Source of the DNA: DASZQL01 sp964391865
Lineage (GTDB): Bacteria > Planctomycetota > Phycisphaerae > Phycisphaerales > UBA1924
Length of the DNA: 64,000 bases
Assembly (NCBI GenBank): GCA_964391865.1
Contig: CAYMNQ010000005.1
Span: 335,831 to 399,830, forward strand
Reading direction: 5' to 3'
The notes under the pieces were generated by a model. That model saw only the letters and a program-made list of their open reading frames with translations. It ran no database searches and was not told the DNA's origin. The position numbers were made by a program, and so were the translations under genes. Of the stretch, positions 48,024 through 56,580 are shown in pieces. Position 1 is the first letter of the stretch. Every line of letters starts with the position of its first letter.

Positions 48024-49343
48024 TTACACCTGTTCCGCGACCGTCCCCGCTGGGTGTTGGAACCATCCCGGATCCGTCCCTTCGACGAGATCCTTCCGGA
48101 CCTTCAAAACGGTGAACATCCCGCCGGCGTCGATCTCCTCGAACGGGCCCTCCGTGCTGCTTCCGATCGTGTTCTTCGGGCGGCCCATCTCCATCATGTG
48201 GCCCATGCCCACCGATAGGGGCATCGCGTCTGGGAGAATCTTGGCAAGTCTCGCGTTGATCTCGTCGGGACTTGTGCCGACCACGATGGGCAAGTTGTGC
48301 CCCATGCCGTTCATCAGATGGTGGACCTTGTGACAGTGGAACGCCCAATCGCCCTCGTTGTCCGCGACGAACTCGATGTCACGCGCCGCGCCGGTCGGAA
48401 CATTGACCGTGACTTCGGGCCACTGCGCCGACTCGGAGACCGGCCCCCCGTCGGTGCCGGTGACCTTGAACGAGTACCCGTGCAAGTGGATGGGGTGCGC
48501 GTTGGTCGTGCTGAGATTGCCGATGCGGATGCGCACCCGCTCGCCCAGTCGAGCCAGCAGCGGAGCGGTGCTGGGGAAGACGCGTCCGTTGAAGGTGAAC
48601 AGGTTGAACGCTGTCATCTCCGTCGGATCGGGCGTGGCGGCGCCTGGGGCAACGGCCCACTCGTTGAGGATAATCGCGTAATCGCGGTCCACTCGTGGCT
48701 CGCGGGGTGACTTGGGGTGAACAATGAACATGCCCATCATGCCAAGCCCCATCTGGAACATCTCGTCGAAGTGCGGGTGATACATGTATGTGCCGTGCCC
48801 GCGGATCGTCCACTCGTACCTGAAGGTCTGCCCGGGGCGGATGTGCTTCTGCGTCAGCCCGCCGACCCCGTCCATCCCGTTGGGGAGCAGCAGACCGTGC
48901 CAGTGGACGGTGGTGTGCACCGGAAGGTTGTTGGTCACGAGAATGCGAATGCGATCCCCCTCGATCGCCTCGATCATCGGTCCTGGAGACTGGCCGTTGT
49001 ACCCCCAGCAGTTCACCACCAGTCCCGGCGCGAACTCGCGGGCGACGGGTTCGGCGGTGAGGCGGAAGACCTTCACGCCGTTGTCCAATTCGAACGGAAG
49101 CGTGGGCGAATCCGGAGCAATGACCGGGCGGTAGGGAAGGTTCGCGGGTGCCGCCACCGGGCTGGGCGCATGCCCCTCATGCCCTTGCGCGGGGGGTGAG
49201 GAGGGCGGCGACGGCGCGGGATTGTGGCCTTGGTGCTGGGGCTGGGCGGCAGCCGCGCGCATGAACGGCGTCACAGCCACGAGTCCTGCGGTGGTCGCAA
49301 GAACCTGGCGACGGGTGATGAGCGATTGATCGTGCGTGGTCAT
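48024..49343 (-). CDS. periplasmic multicopper oxidase
   Basis: 439 aa. Likely oxidises Cu(I) to the less toxic Cu(II), as CueO/CopA-type oxidases do. A Tat-type signal is present ('TRRQVLATTAGLVAV'). A His/Pro/Gly linker precedes the cupredoxin domains with the four copper-ligand motifs: 'HWHG', 'HPHFDEM', 'HPIHLHGYSF' and 'HCHKVHHLMNGM'. The 'HPHF' form resembles small outer-membrane or Tat-exported MCOs near cus/pco genes. It follows the efflux lipoprotein gene by 6 nt and precedes the CsoR-controlled genes. Confidence 0.92.
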   Translation of the reverse strand: MTTHDQSLITRRQVLATTAGLVAVTPFMRAAAAQPQHQGHNPAPSPPSSPPAQGHEGHAPSPVAAPANLPYRPVIAPDSPTLPFELDNGVKVFRLTAEPVAREFAPGLVVNCWGYNGQSPGPMIEAIEGDRIRILVTNNLPVHTTVHWHGLLLPNGMDGVGGLTQKHIRPGQTFRYEWTIRGHGTYMYHPHFDEMFQMGLGMMGMFIVHPKSPREPRVDRDYAIILNEWAVAPGAATPDPTEMTAFNLFTFNGRVFPSTAPLLARLGERVRIRIGNLSTTNAHPIHLHGYSFKVTGTDGGPVSESAQWPEVTVNVPTGAARDIEFVADNEGDWAFHCHKVHHLMNGMGHNLPIVVGTSPDEINARLAKILPDAMPLSVGMGHMMEMGRPKNTIGSSTEGPFEEIDAGGMFTVLKVRKDLVEGTDPGWFQHPAGTVAEQV

Positions 49344-49349
49344 GGCTGG

Positions 49350-50810
49350 TCACCTCGGTTGGTGCTGCTGGTGAGGATTGGGGGCGGTGGAGGGCGGGGG
49401 AACCGGCGCGGGCTCGGCTACGGTTGGGGTCGACTCTGGGAGCGGTGCATCGGGGAGCCGGGTGCCGACAGCGAACTCAAGATCGGCCCGAGCTGTCCAG
49501 TACTCCTGGAGTGTGCGTCCGAATGCGGTCTGCGCTTCGGTGAGTTGTGACCGTGCCCCAAGCAACTCGAACACGCCGACGAACATCGAGTTGTATCGGT
49601 CTTGCGTCGCGGCCAGAACCTGCGCGCGGAGCGGAAGAATGTCGTCGCGGTACATCTGCACGATTTCCCGTGCGGTCGCCACCCGGTTCAACGCAAAGCG
49701 AATGTCCGTGCGGGCCTGGCCCTGGAGCGATGCCGTTCGGTGCCTGGCCTGCCGGATGATGGCCTCCTGCCGCGCGATCTCACCCTGGCGCTGATTGAAG
49801 ATGGGCAGCTCGGCGGAAAAGTGCGGACCGGTGGATTGCTGGCCGTCTGAACCCTTTTCTGTCTCGCCCCCGATCTGCACCGTCGAGAGCCACCACTTCT
49901 TCGTGAGTTCGAGCGCGTACTCCTGTCGTTGGACCTCCGTCGCTGCGGCCTTGAGGTCGAGCCGCGATTCGAGCGCAAGCGCGATGAGGCTCTCTTCGTC
50001 GGGTTCTCCGGTCGTCGGCAACGACGCTTCGGCTGCCAGCGACCATGACACGGGTCGATCGGTGAGCCCCATGACACCTCGGAGCCGCTCCAGGCTGACT
50101 CGTTGTGCCGATCGGGCCTGCAGCAGGCCAAGCTGTGCCTGCTGGAACGCGGCACGCTCCGAGGCAAGAGTCAGGTCATCAGCGTTTCCGGCCTCGGACT
50201 GCGCACGGGACAGGTCGAGCGCCAAGCGTGCGACTTCGGCGAGCTCCTCCCCGGCCTGAACCGCCGCGGTGTCGGCTTGAAGTGCGAAGTACGCGATACG
50301 CGTGTCGGCCGCGAGCCGGAGCACCTGATGGGTGACCAGCAGCAGTGTCTGGTCTTCGGAGGCATCCACGAGCTTCTGCCGGACGGGTACGAGGAACGCG
50401 TCCAGCAGCCATACATCCACCCCGATGTTCCAGTTGAGGCCGCTGGGCGGCGAACTCGGGAACCGGAAGAACCCGGCGATGTCCGGGTTGCGGAGCTGTC
50501 CCGCAGTCACAACCTCCGCCTGCGCGATCCCGAGGTCTTCGAACGTTGCCTGCAACCCGCTGTTGTTGAACAGTGCAATTTGAACGGCATCGTCGGGCGA
50601 GAGTGGCCTCGCGAGAAGTGCCGCGATTGCCTCGTCCACAGCGCGGTCCTCGGGTCCCCCTTGCCGCCAGACGGCGCGCGCATTCGTTCTCGCCAGAACG
50701 TCGCTCTGGACATCAGGAAACCGCTTGTCAGGGGCGACGCTGGCGCAGCCCGCGAGCGCCAGAAGCGCGATCGGGCATACGAGGCCGAGGAGTCGGGCAG
50801 GGATTCTCAT
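49350..50810 (-). CDS. TolC/CusC-family outer-membrane efflux lipoprotein
   Basis: 486 aa. A lipobox 'LLALAGCASV' (Cys about residue 22) is followed by long helices typical of the outer-membrane efflux family, e.g. 'LSPDDAVQIALFNNSGLQATFEDLGIAQAEVV' and 'ESRLDLKAAATEVQRQEYAL', in two repeats. The Pro-rich tail is non-conserved. It forms the outer-membrane channel of a tripartite pump, probably for Cu/Ag together with the RND gene at the right end. The ATG overlaps the DUF1622 stop by 4 bp. Confidence 0.88.
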   Translation of the reverse strand: MRIPARLLGLVCPIALLALAGCASVAPDKRFPDVQSDVLARTNARAVWRQGGPEDRAVDEAIAALLARPLSPDDAVQIALFNNSGLQATFEDLGIAQAEVVTAGQLRNPDIAGFFRFPSSPPSGLNWNIGVDVWLLDAFLVPVRQKLVDASEDQTLLLVTHQVLRLAADTRIAYFALQADTAAVQAGEELAEVARLALDLSRAQSEAGNADDLTLASERAAFQQAQLGLLQARSAQRVSLERLRGVMGLTDRPVSWSLAAEASLPTTGEPDEESLIALALESRLDLKAAATEVQRQEYALELTKKWWLSTVQIGGETEKGSDGQQSTGPHFSAELPIFNQRQGEIARQEAIIRQARHRTASLQGQARTDIRFALNRVATAREIVQMYRDDILPLRAQVLAATQDRYNSMFVGVFELLGARSQLTEAQTAFGRTLQEYWTARADLEFAVGTRLPDAPLPESTPTVAEPAPVPPPSTAPNPHQQHQPR

Positions 50811-51190
50811 GGAGTGTCCTCCAAAATCTGTGGTTCCGCCGGATTCCGAGGATGCGCCGCCGGGACGGCATGGGCCGCCGCTCTGCGGAGTTCATACGCG
50901 ATGCTCAAACTCAGGACCGTGCGTATGAGGATCACGCCGCCCAGCACGGCAAGCTGATCGAGGGTCGGCGCGAGCACGGTCTTCAGAATGTCGGCGGCGA
51001 TCAGGAACTCCAGAGAGAGCACAAGCCGCTCGGCGAGCGCCAGGCGGACTTTCGTGAGACGCTCCGGGACGGCTCGCCGCGCCAAGGCGGCGCCCATCTC
51101 GACCGCGGCTATCGCCACGGAAGCCGCGATCATCACAGCGGCCATCACTTCGATGGCGCGGACAATGGTGTTGATGACGAGTGTGAGCAT
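50807..51190 (-). CDS. DUF1622 family membrane protein
   Basis: 127 aa with three hydrophobic helices. The DUF1622 core 'RLALAERLVLSLEFLIAADILKTVLAPTLDQLAVLGGVILIRTVLSLSIAYELR' is clear. The function of the family is unknown; it is often found near ion-transport genes. It overlaps the downstream efflux gene by ATGA. Confidence 0.8.
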   Translation of the reverse strand: MLTLVINTIVRAIEVMAAVMIAASVAIAAVEMGAALARRAVPERLTKVRLALAERLVLSLEFLIAADILKTVLAPTLDQLAVLGGVILIRTVLSLSIAYELRRAAAHAVPAAHPRNPAEPQILEDTP

Positions 51191-51235
51191 GTTCGGCCTG
51201 CGAAACGAGGGGACGGTGCATCACGCGGCGGATGT

Positions 51236-52045
51236 TCAATGGTGCTTGTACCAGCCGACTCCTTTGATGTCGTTCCAAGAGTTTGTTTTGTGGCAGAGGA
51301 AGCACTGGCTCACGTCGGCGTGTTCGATCCGGGCCACTTTCATCGAGACCATGCTGAAGTGCTCCATGTAGTGGCTCGGCGGGGCCTGGTGGCACGACGC
51401 GCAATCGGTCGAGAGGGACGATGGGTGGCGAAACTCCGGAATGCGCCATCCTCCCGCCGACGCGCTGGTCGCGTGGCACGACGCGCAGCCCGTCCCCATC
51501 AAGCCCCGGTGCGGGTCCTGGTTCGCGTGGCACGAGTTGCAGTCGAGCGTCAGCTCGCGGGGCGAGATCCGCTCATGTGGAGGCGCCGCTCGGGAGGCAC
51601 GCGCAATCGCATCAAGAATCGCGGTTGTCTCGGCGGTCGGGGGCGACGTGTTCGATGCGGTCCGGATGGCCGCGAGAACCAAGTCGTCGTGCACCATCCT
51701 GACCGGCCGGTGTTCCTGGCCCAGGTGCTCGACATGGCACTCGGAGCAGCTGCCGATATCGGCGTGGAACCGCGTGCTCTGCTTGGCCAAGAGGCCTTCG
51801 GTCGCGCCCCCGCTCGCGTGACACGAGATGCACTTGTCCGCGGTTGGGCCCCGGTGCGGCGTGTGGCAAGCCTCGCAGTTCGAGGCGAGGAACTCGTGCT
51901 TGGTCGAGAGCCGGCCCGGGCTTACGAAGTCCGCCCAGCCCGGAGCGGCCTGTGTACCCCCTCGGTGGGAGATGAACGGCAGCGCCGCGGCCGCTCCGAG
52001 CGCGCCAACTGTGACGACGGCATAGAGGATTTCGATTCTCTTCAT
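51236..52045 (-). CDS. membrane-anchored heptahaem cytochrome c
   Basis: 269 aa. An N-terminal hydrophobic anchor ('ILYAVVTVGALGAAAALPFI') precedes a periplasmic part with seven CxxCH haem motifs: CEACH, CISCH, CSECH, CNSCH, CASCH, CASCH and CFLCH. It is probably a periplasmic electron carrier or terminal reductase. Its ATG overlaps the stop of the cytochrome b-like gene by 4 bp (ATGA), and the reductase fusion lies just upstream. The three probably pass electrons from NAD(P)H across the membrane. Confidence 0.88.
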   Translation of the reverse strand: MKRIEILYAVVTVGALGAAAALPFISHRGGTQAAPGWADFVSPGRLSTKHEFLASNCEACHTPHRGPTADKCISCHASGGATEGLLAKQSTRFHADIGSCSECHVEHLGQEHRPVRMVHDDLVLAAIRTASNTSPPTAETTAILDAIARASRAAPPHERISPRELTLDCNSCHANQDPHRGLMGTGCASCHATSASAGGWRIPEFRHPSSLSTDCASCHQAPPSHYMEHFSMVSMKVARIEHADVSQCFLCHKTNSWNDIKGVGWYKHH

Positions 52046-52809
52046 GGCAGCCACCGGATTCCGAAGTACCACGCCGACCAGATATGGATGACCAGCAGCG
52101 AATACAGCACGACGGCGATGACGATGTGGCAGGCAAGCCACCGGCCGAAGGCGCTCCTCATCACTTCCTGGGTCTTGATGGCGTACTCGACATCAGCGAT
52201 CGATTCTGACAGTCGAACCGCCCGCGCCTGCACGCCAAGCCCAGAGGCCCCTACCAACCCGGGCTCATGTATGAAGAACGGGGCCGCGAGCCGGGAAAAG
52301 AAGCCCGCGAACGGCCTGAGCTTCCCGGCCTTCTCGGGTTCCTTCGCCAGTTCGCCGGCGGTTCGCTCGTAGGCAACGCGCAGCCCAGCCAGCATCTGCT
52401 GGCGGTCCCGCATGTCCATCGACATTCGGGACATGAGGTAGCGGCCCACAAAGCCGCTCAGTGCAACGATCACCATCATCGACGTGAGGGCAATGCCCAA
52501 CGGGCTCTGGAACCGGTGACCACTGTGCAGCACGCCGAGGATCGGGCCCAGGATGCCCGCGTAAATGTGTATTGCCAGCAGCGTCCGCATGGAGAGCACG
52601 CAGGTCACTGATCGCTTGATCGGTGGAATGCGTTTCACAACGAGGTACGCCAGCGGCACGAGCATGAGCGCCGCGGCCGACACCCCAAGCACACCCCCCG
52701 CCAGGCTGCCCGGGAAGCGAGGATCCCGGTGGACGTAGAACCCCAGCACCAGCAGCACGAGGAGCAGGACCAGGCCGGTCACGATGGCACGTTCTCGTTC
52801 CTGCATCAC
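52042..52809 (-). CDS. b-type cytochrome-like integral membrane protein
   Basis: 255 aa with about five hydrophobic helices. Conserved-looking His residues sit in pairs on helices: 'AIHIYAGILGPILGVLHSGHRF' and 'ACHIVIAVVLYSLLVIHIWSAW'. These could hold two haems as in ferric-reductase-like or DUF4405/cyt b561-like proteins. An amphipathic loop of about 80 residues lies between them. It is coupled to the heptahaem cytochrome (4-bp overlap) and directly follows the reductase fusion (stop and start adjacent). No exact family name is assigned. Confidence 0.72.
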   Translation of the reverse strand: MMQERERAIVTGLVLLLVLLVLGFYVHRDPRFPGSLAGGVLGVSAAALMLVPLAYLVVKRIPPIKRSVTCVLSMRTLLAIHIYAGILGPILGVLHSGHRFQSPLGIALTSMMVIVALSGFVGRYLMSRMSMDMRDRQQMLAGLRVAYERTAGELAKEPEKAGKLRPFAGFFSRLAAPFFIHEPGLVGASGLGVQARAVRLSESIADVEYAIKTQEVMRSAFGRWLACHIVIAVVLYSLLVIHIWSAWYFGIRWLP

Positions 52810-54696
52810 TTAGGCCTCCACCTCGATGTTGCGGGTCGCCTTGGCTTGACAAGCGAGGATGATTCCTTGGGACTTCTCCTCCGGCGCGAGCGCGTCCTCT
52901 ACGGCCATCGTGACGGACCCCTTGATCAGCCTCACCTTGCACTGGCCGCAGGTCCCCGCCCGGCAGGAGTTGTCGATCGAAACGCCCACATGTTCCGCGG
53001 CCTCAAGCACAGACGTATCCGCCGGGAGCGGCGCGGCCTTTCCTGAGATGGAGAACGAAACCACGGGGGTGGTCTCCGGCGACGCCTCGACCATCGCGGT
53101 CTGCACCGCGGATTGGCGGGTGTCTTTCCGCTCGGACGGGCCGAAAGCCTCCGTTCGGATCTGGTCGTTGGGCACACCGAGTTCCAGGAGGACCACGCGG
53201 GTGGCGTCCATCATGGGTGCAGGCCCGCAGATGTGCACGCGCCGCGTGGAAATGTCGGGAACGGACTGGGCGATCAGTTCCTTCGTCAGTCGGCCCTTTG
53301 GCCCCATCCAGACCGTGCCGTCAGCCCGGGTCATCGTGGCGACGACGTGCAGGTTCGAGTGCCGCCGCTGGAGATGCTCGAGCTCTTCGCGGAACACGAA
53401 GTCGCCCGATGTTCTGCACGCAAACAGAAGGAAGATGTCCTTGTTCCAGCCTCGGTCGGTAAGGGTTCTGACGATGCACATCAGCGGCGTGATCCCCACA
53501 CCCGCGCCGATCAGCACGATGCTCTCCGCCTCCGTTCCGGCGAAGGTGAAACGGCCCTGCGGGGCCGCAATCTGGAGCAGGTCTCCGGGTGCGATCCGGT
53601 CGTGGAGATATCGTGATACGACACCGAGTTCCTCCCGCTTGATGGTGATCTCCACGTAGTCTCGCTGGGCCGCGGACGACGCGATGGTGTATGCACGTTT
53701 GGTTGTCTTCCCGGCCAACGCGACGGCGAGCGTCAGGAACTGTCCCGGCACAAACACAAACGGGATGGAGCCTCCAGAAGGGTTCACGAGGCGCAAGGTC
53801 TTGATCGAGGGCGTCTCGGCGAACACATTCGAGACGCGGAGGGAGCCGCTCCAGGGACCAATTACCCTGGCGGCGCCCTCCGGAAAGGGCTGCGGTGGAG
53901 TCGATTCGGAAGGCACGCGCTGCGCGTCGGTTTTCTGTGGTGCGCCGGTTGCCGCGGCCGGTGGGGCCGAGAAGGCTGCGCCCGGCGGCGGCTCTGTCAG
54001 GCGACGTAGCAGGGACGTGGCACGGCGCATCTTGACGAAGTACATTCCGACCATCACTAAGGCGAACGCCGCGAGCCCGATCATGACGATCCAGTGCTCG
54101 ACCGACCAGTCCAACCACCCGTGCCGTTCAGCTGCCGACGGTTCCGCCAGATTCATTTGCCGCTTGAACCACTGCAAACCGACATCCTGCGGGGAACGTC
54201 CCTCAGCGATCGCTCGATGAGTGCTCAGCCCGCTATCAAACCTCGCGGCCCCCTCGCGCAGCCGGTTCATCGCGTCTTGCATGGCCGCGTAGTCGTTGAC
54301 ACCCGCCCGAGTCAGGAGGATGTCCATTGCCTCCGCCATCATCTTGGTGCCCGACTCCATCCGTTCATGTGCCGCCTGCTGCAACTGCTCACGTTGTGCG
54401 GGCGTGAGTGATGGAAGTTCCATCAGGCGCGGATAGAGCTCCTTGGGGGGGACGCCGAGCATGCCCTGCATCATGCCCTCCATACCGGCCATGCCGCCCG
54501 GGGACGTGGCGGAAGTACTCGCGGGCTGCTGCTCGACTGCGCCCTGTGGTGGGTGGTGCTTGGCATGTTCCTCGGGAGAGACCTGCGCGCTCAGTGGCGA
54601 ACAAATCACGCTCAGGACCACCGCAACGATGGCGCGTGTGACGAACCGCCATCGCGGCTTCGGCGAGAACAGTCCCACGGAGAAGGGTTCAAGCAT
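52810..54696 (-). CDS. membrane-bound NAD(P)H:ferredoxin-type reductase fused to a 2Fe-2S ferredoxin
   Basis: 628 aa. A signal/anchor comes first, then a periplasmic helical domain with Met-rich start ('MAGMEGMMQGMLGV') resembling CpxP/Spy-type metal-resistance domains (about residues 60-190). A membrane helix follows ('WIVMIGLAAFALVMVGMYFV'). The FNR-type module has FAD motif 'KRAYTIASSAAQ', 'GAGVGITPLMCIVRTL' and 'HICGPAPMMDA'. The C-terminal plant-type 2Fe-2S domain is 'NSCRAGTCGQCKVRL...ILAC'. This order suggests cytosolic NAD(P)H oxidation coupled to the cytochrome b-like and heptahaem proteins encoded next. AGGAG lies 9 nt upstream. Confidence 0.85.
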   Translation of the reverse strand: MLEPFSVGLFSPKPRWRFVTRAIVAVVLSVICSPLSAQVSPEEHAKHHPPQGAVEQQPASTSATSPGGMAGMEGMMQGMLGVPPKELYPRLMELPSLTPAQREQLQQAAHERMESGTKMMAEAMDILLTRAGVNDYAAMQDAMNRLREGAARFDSGLSTHRAIAEGRSPQDVGLQWFKRQMNLAEPSAAERHGWLDWSVEHWIVMIGLAAFALVMVGMYFVKMRRATSLLRRLTEPPPGAAFSAPPAAATGAPQKTDAQRVPSESTPPQPFPEGAARVIGPWSGSLRVSNVFAETPSIKTLRLVNPSGGSIPFVFVPGQFLTLAVALAGKTTKRAYTIASSAAQRDYVEITIKREELGVVSRYLHDRIAPGDLLQIAAPQGRFTFAGTEAESIVLIGAGVGITPLMCIVRTLTDRGWNKDIFLLFACRTSGDFVFREELEHLQRRHSNLHVVATMTRADGTVWMGPKGRLTKELIAQSVPDISTRRVHICGPAPMMDATRVVLLELGVPNDQIRTEAFGPSERKDTRQSAVQTAMVEASPETTPVVSFSISGKAAPLPADTSVLEAAEHVGVSIDNSCRAGTCGQCKVRLIKGSVTMAVEDALAPEEKSQGIILACQAKATRNIEVEA

Positions 54697-54708
54697 GGAG
54701 GAAGTCTC

Positions 54709-54903
54709 CTAGCGGACAGAGGACTCGGTGCGCAGGGTGGGGTCGTGCGGCTGCGGCTTGCACCGCTGCTCCGCCTCGTATGCTCGGCGGATCACCTCGT
54801 GGCGCTGCCACTTGCGGAAGTTGGCGGTGTTGTCGAGGTGCCACGCGGCCAGCCCGACCACGAGGTACACCGCGGGGCATGCGAACTGATCTGCGTTTCT
54901 CAT
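54709..54903 (-). CDS. small membrane-associated protein
   Basis: 64 aa. A hydrophobic N-terminal part ('FACPAVYLVVGLAAWHLD') is followed by a basic, Arg-rich soluble tail. It ends 12 nt before the reductase fusion, whose ribosome-binding site overlaps this stop codon. No family is recognised. Confidence 0.5.
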   Translation of the reverse strand: MRNADQFACPAVYLVVGLAAWHLDNTANFRKWQRHEVIRRAYEAEQRCKPQPHDPTLRTESSVR

Positions 54904-54912
54904 AGGCGAACC

Positions 54913-55019
54913 TCGCTAGTTCCACACCAAGTGCAGCAGGTACACCCCGCTCACGGCGGCGGCCGCGATGAGCCCCCTCGACGCTCGAGGGCCGTCGCCG
55001 TCGTGATCACAGGAACAAG
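54913..55019 (-). CDS. possible small Cys/His-headed membrane peptide (non-ATG start)
   Basis: A minus-strand frame reads 'CSCDHDGDGPRASRG', one membrane helix 'LIAAAAVSGVYLLHLVWN', and a TAG at 54913-54915. Head and helix recall the peptide at 46916. No ATG is in frame; a CTG/TTG-type start near 55019 would be needed, so the extent is a guess. Confidence 0.3.
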
Positions 55020-55144
55020 CCAGCCATCAGGATGTGCAGACCGTGAAACGCGTGTGCGCGCGTGCCCAGGGCGAAGTGAAGTATGGTGAGCACCACAACC
55101 CACCCGCACGCGCTCCGCACTTCGCTGGTCTTTTCTGGGTCCAT
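55007..55144 (-). CDS. small membrane peptide with a COX3-like motif, possibly a remnant
   Basis: 45 codons from ATG 55144 to TGA 55009-55007. A single helix ends 'HAFHGLHILMAGLFL', which resembles the 'GFHGLHV..G' segment of cytochrome c oxidase subunit III. The rest of subunit III is absent. There is no strong ribosome-binding site. It overlaps the next small frame. It may be a decayed fragment or a genuine haem- or copper-binding peptide. Confidence 0.35.
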   Translation of the reverse strand: MDPEKTSEVRSACGWVVVLTILHFALGTRAHAFHGLHILMAGLFL

Positions 55145-55153
55145 CGTGGTGGC

Positions 55154-55504
55154 TCACAGTCGTTGGCCCGAGGCCAGCAACCCCTCCTGGTCGGGCAGCT
55201 CGACCAAAAGGAGCCGGTTCATGGTGCCGAACTCGTTGGGAACGCAGCCGGGGCATCCGTTGCACTTCTGGTCGCAGCCGAGCTCGCAGCACCACTCGCC
55301 ATCGACGATGAACTTGTACTCGTACCTTCCCGGCGGCAGATCGAGCGTGGCGACCCAGTGACCGTCGCGGGTGGATCGCTTCAGGCGATGGCTCCGCTTG
55401 TCCCAGCTGTTGAACGTACCCGCGACAAACACCTCTTTGGCATCGGGAGCCTTGATCGACACTACGATCTCGCCGGGCTTGCACTGTGCGTTGTGTCTGG
55501 CCAT
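55154..55504 (-). CDS. CBM48/AMPK-type glycogen-binding-fold protein with a six-Cys loop
   Basis: 116 aa. The fold signatures of the AMPK1-CBM/isoamylase-N domain are clear: 'VFVAGTFNSWDKRSHRL', 'GHWVATLDLPPGRYEYKFIVDGEW' and 'VPNEFGTMN'. The usual 'DP.NP.TV' loop between 'DGEW' and 'VPNEFG' is replaced by Cys72, 73, 77, 81, 84 and 87. In a copper operon this suggests a metal-binding site on a carbohydrate-binding scaffold. No signal peptide. ATG 55504 has AAAGGAG 7 nt upstream. Confidence 0.82.
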   Translation of the reverse strand: MARHNAQCKPGEIVVSIKAPDAKEVFVAGTFNSWDKRSHRLKRSTRDGHWVATLDLPPGRYEYKFIVDGEWCCELGCDQKCNGCPGCVPNEFGTMNRLLLVELPDQEGLLASGQRL

Positions 55505-55545
55505 GACAGTTCTCCTTTGGGTTGAGAGTGAATGGACGGAGCGAG

Positions 55546-56580
55546 TCACATATCGCCCATGCCGCTGCCGGCGCCGCCCATACCGGGCATCGCGCCGGAC
55601 TGGTTGGCCGGGGCGGGGTTTGCGGGGACCATGCCCGAGAGCTGCTTGCGCTGCTCGTCTGTCAGCACCGCTGCAGCCTTACCAACATCGCGGATGAACG
55701 CGATGCGCTGCTCGCTTCTGAGCTGCTCGACCTCGCGGGCCTTGGCCTCAACTTTGGCCGCGTCGGGCGAGTCCGCGCCCGTCAAGTCCCAGAGTTCCTG
55801 CTCACTCTGATCGATCTTGCGTTGGAGTGTCGCCTGGTTGAGCAGCGACTGCTCCTTGATCTCGCCGAGCTGCTTCTGTTGATCGACGGAAAGGGTGATG
55901 TGCGACCCGTGGTCGAGGAAGAAGCCCGTGGCCCCCAAGTGGTAGATGTGCGAAGCGCCGGGGAACCCCGGGAGGGCAGAGGTCATCGTGCCTGTGTTCA
56001 TGCCACCACCCATGCGCGACATGCCCATTCCCATCATCTGATCCATCATCCCCATCATGCCGGACATGCCACCGCCGCCCGACATGCCGCCGCCGCCCAT
56101 GCCTCCCATCATCATCTGATCCATGCCCATGCCACTGCCGCCGGACATGCCCTGCATGGGAGCGCCGCTGCCCGACATTCCGGGCATCCCGCCACCAGTC
56201 GGTGGCATGGTGCCGGTCCCCATCCGCTTCATGCCCATGCCCATGCCCGGCCCCATCTGAGGCTGCCCCATCTGCATGCCAGCCGGCGGCATCGGCTGCG
56301 GGGGCGCGCCGGAAGCATGCCCCTGTGCAAGAGCCGCCTGGAGCTGCGAGATCTGGGCGCGGAGCTCGGCGAGTTGCCGCGCCAGTTCGGCGTTGTCAAC
56401 CGACTGAGCAGCCGCTTGGGGATGTGCCCCCGCTCCCTGCGCCACATGAGCGGCGTGGGTTGCCGGATCGACGCCGGGCGGGGGCTGAGACCCGGCGGGG
56501 GCCTGGGGCTGCGCAAACGCGAGCGAGCTAAAGACGGTGCCGGCGACAAACGCGACGAGCGACATGCGAGAACGGTTCAT
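55546..56580 (-). CDS. Met-rich periplasmic heavy-metal resistance protein (CpxP/Spy/CnrX-like)
   Basis: 344 aa. A signal peptide is present ('LVAFVAGTVFSSLAFAQ'). A short coiled coil is followed by about 130 residues of Met/Gly repeats ('GMGMGMKRMG', 'GMDQMMMGGMGGGG', 'GMMDQMMGMGM') suited to Cu(I)/Ag(I) binding. A helical C-terminal domain ('LSVDQQKQLGEIKEQSLLNQATLQRKIDQSEQELWDL') is of the LTxxQ / heavy-metal-resistance type. AAGGAG lies 7 nt before the ATG. The start overlaps the preceding gene by 4 bp. Confidence 0.85.
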   Translation of the reverse strand: MNRSRMSLVAFVAGTVFSSLAFAQPQAPAGSQPPPGVDPATHAAHVAQGAGAHPQAAAQSVDNAELARQLAELRAQISQLQAALAQGHASGAPPQPMPPAGMQMGQPQMGPGMGMGMKRMGTGTMPPTGGGMPGMSGSGAPMQGMSGGSGMGMDQMMMGGMGGGGMSGGGGMSGMMGMMDQMMGMGMSRMGGGMNTGTMTSALPGFPGASHIYHLGATGFFLDHGSHITLSVDQQKQLGEIKEQSLLNQATLQRKIDQSEQELWDLTGADSPDAAKVEAKAREVEQLRSEQRIAFIRDVGKAAAVLTDEQRKQLSGMVPANPAPANQSGAMPGMGGAGSGMGDM

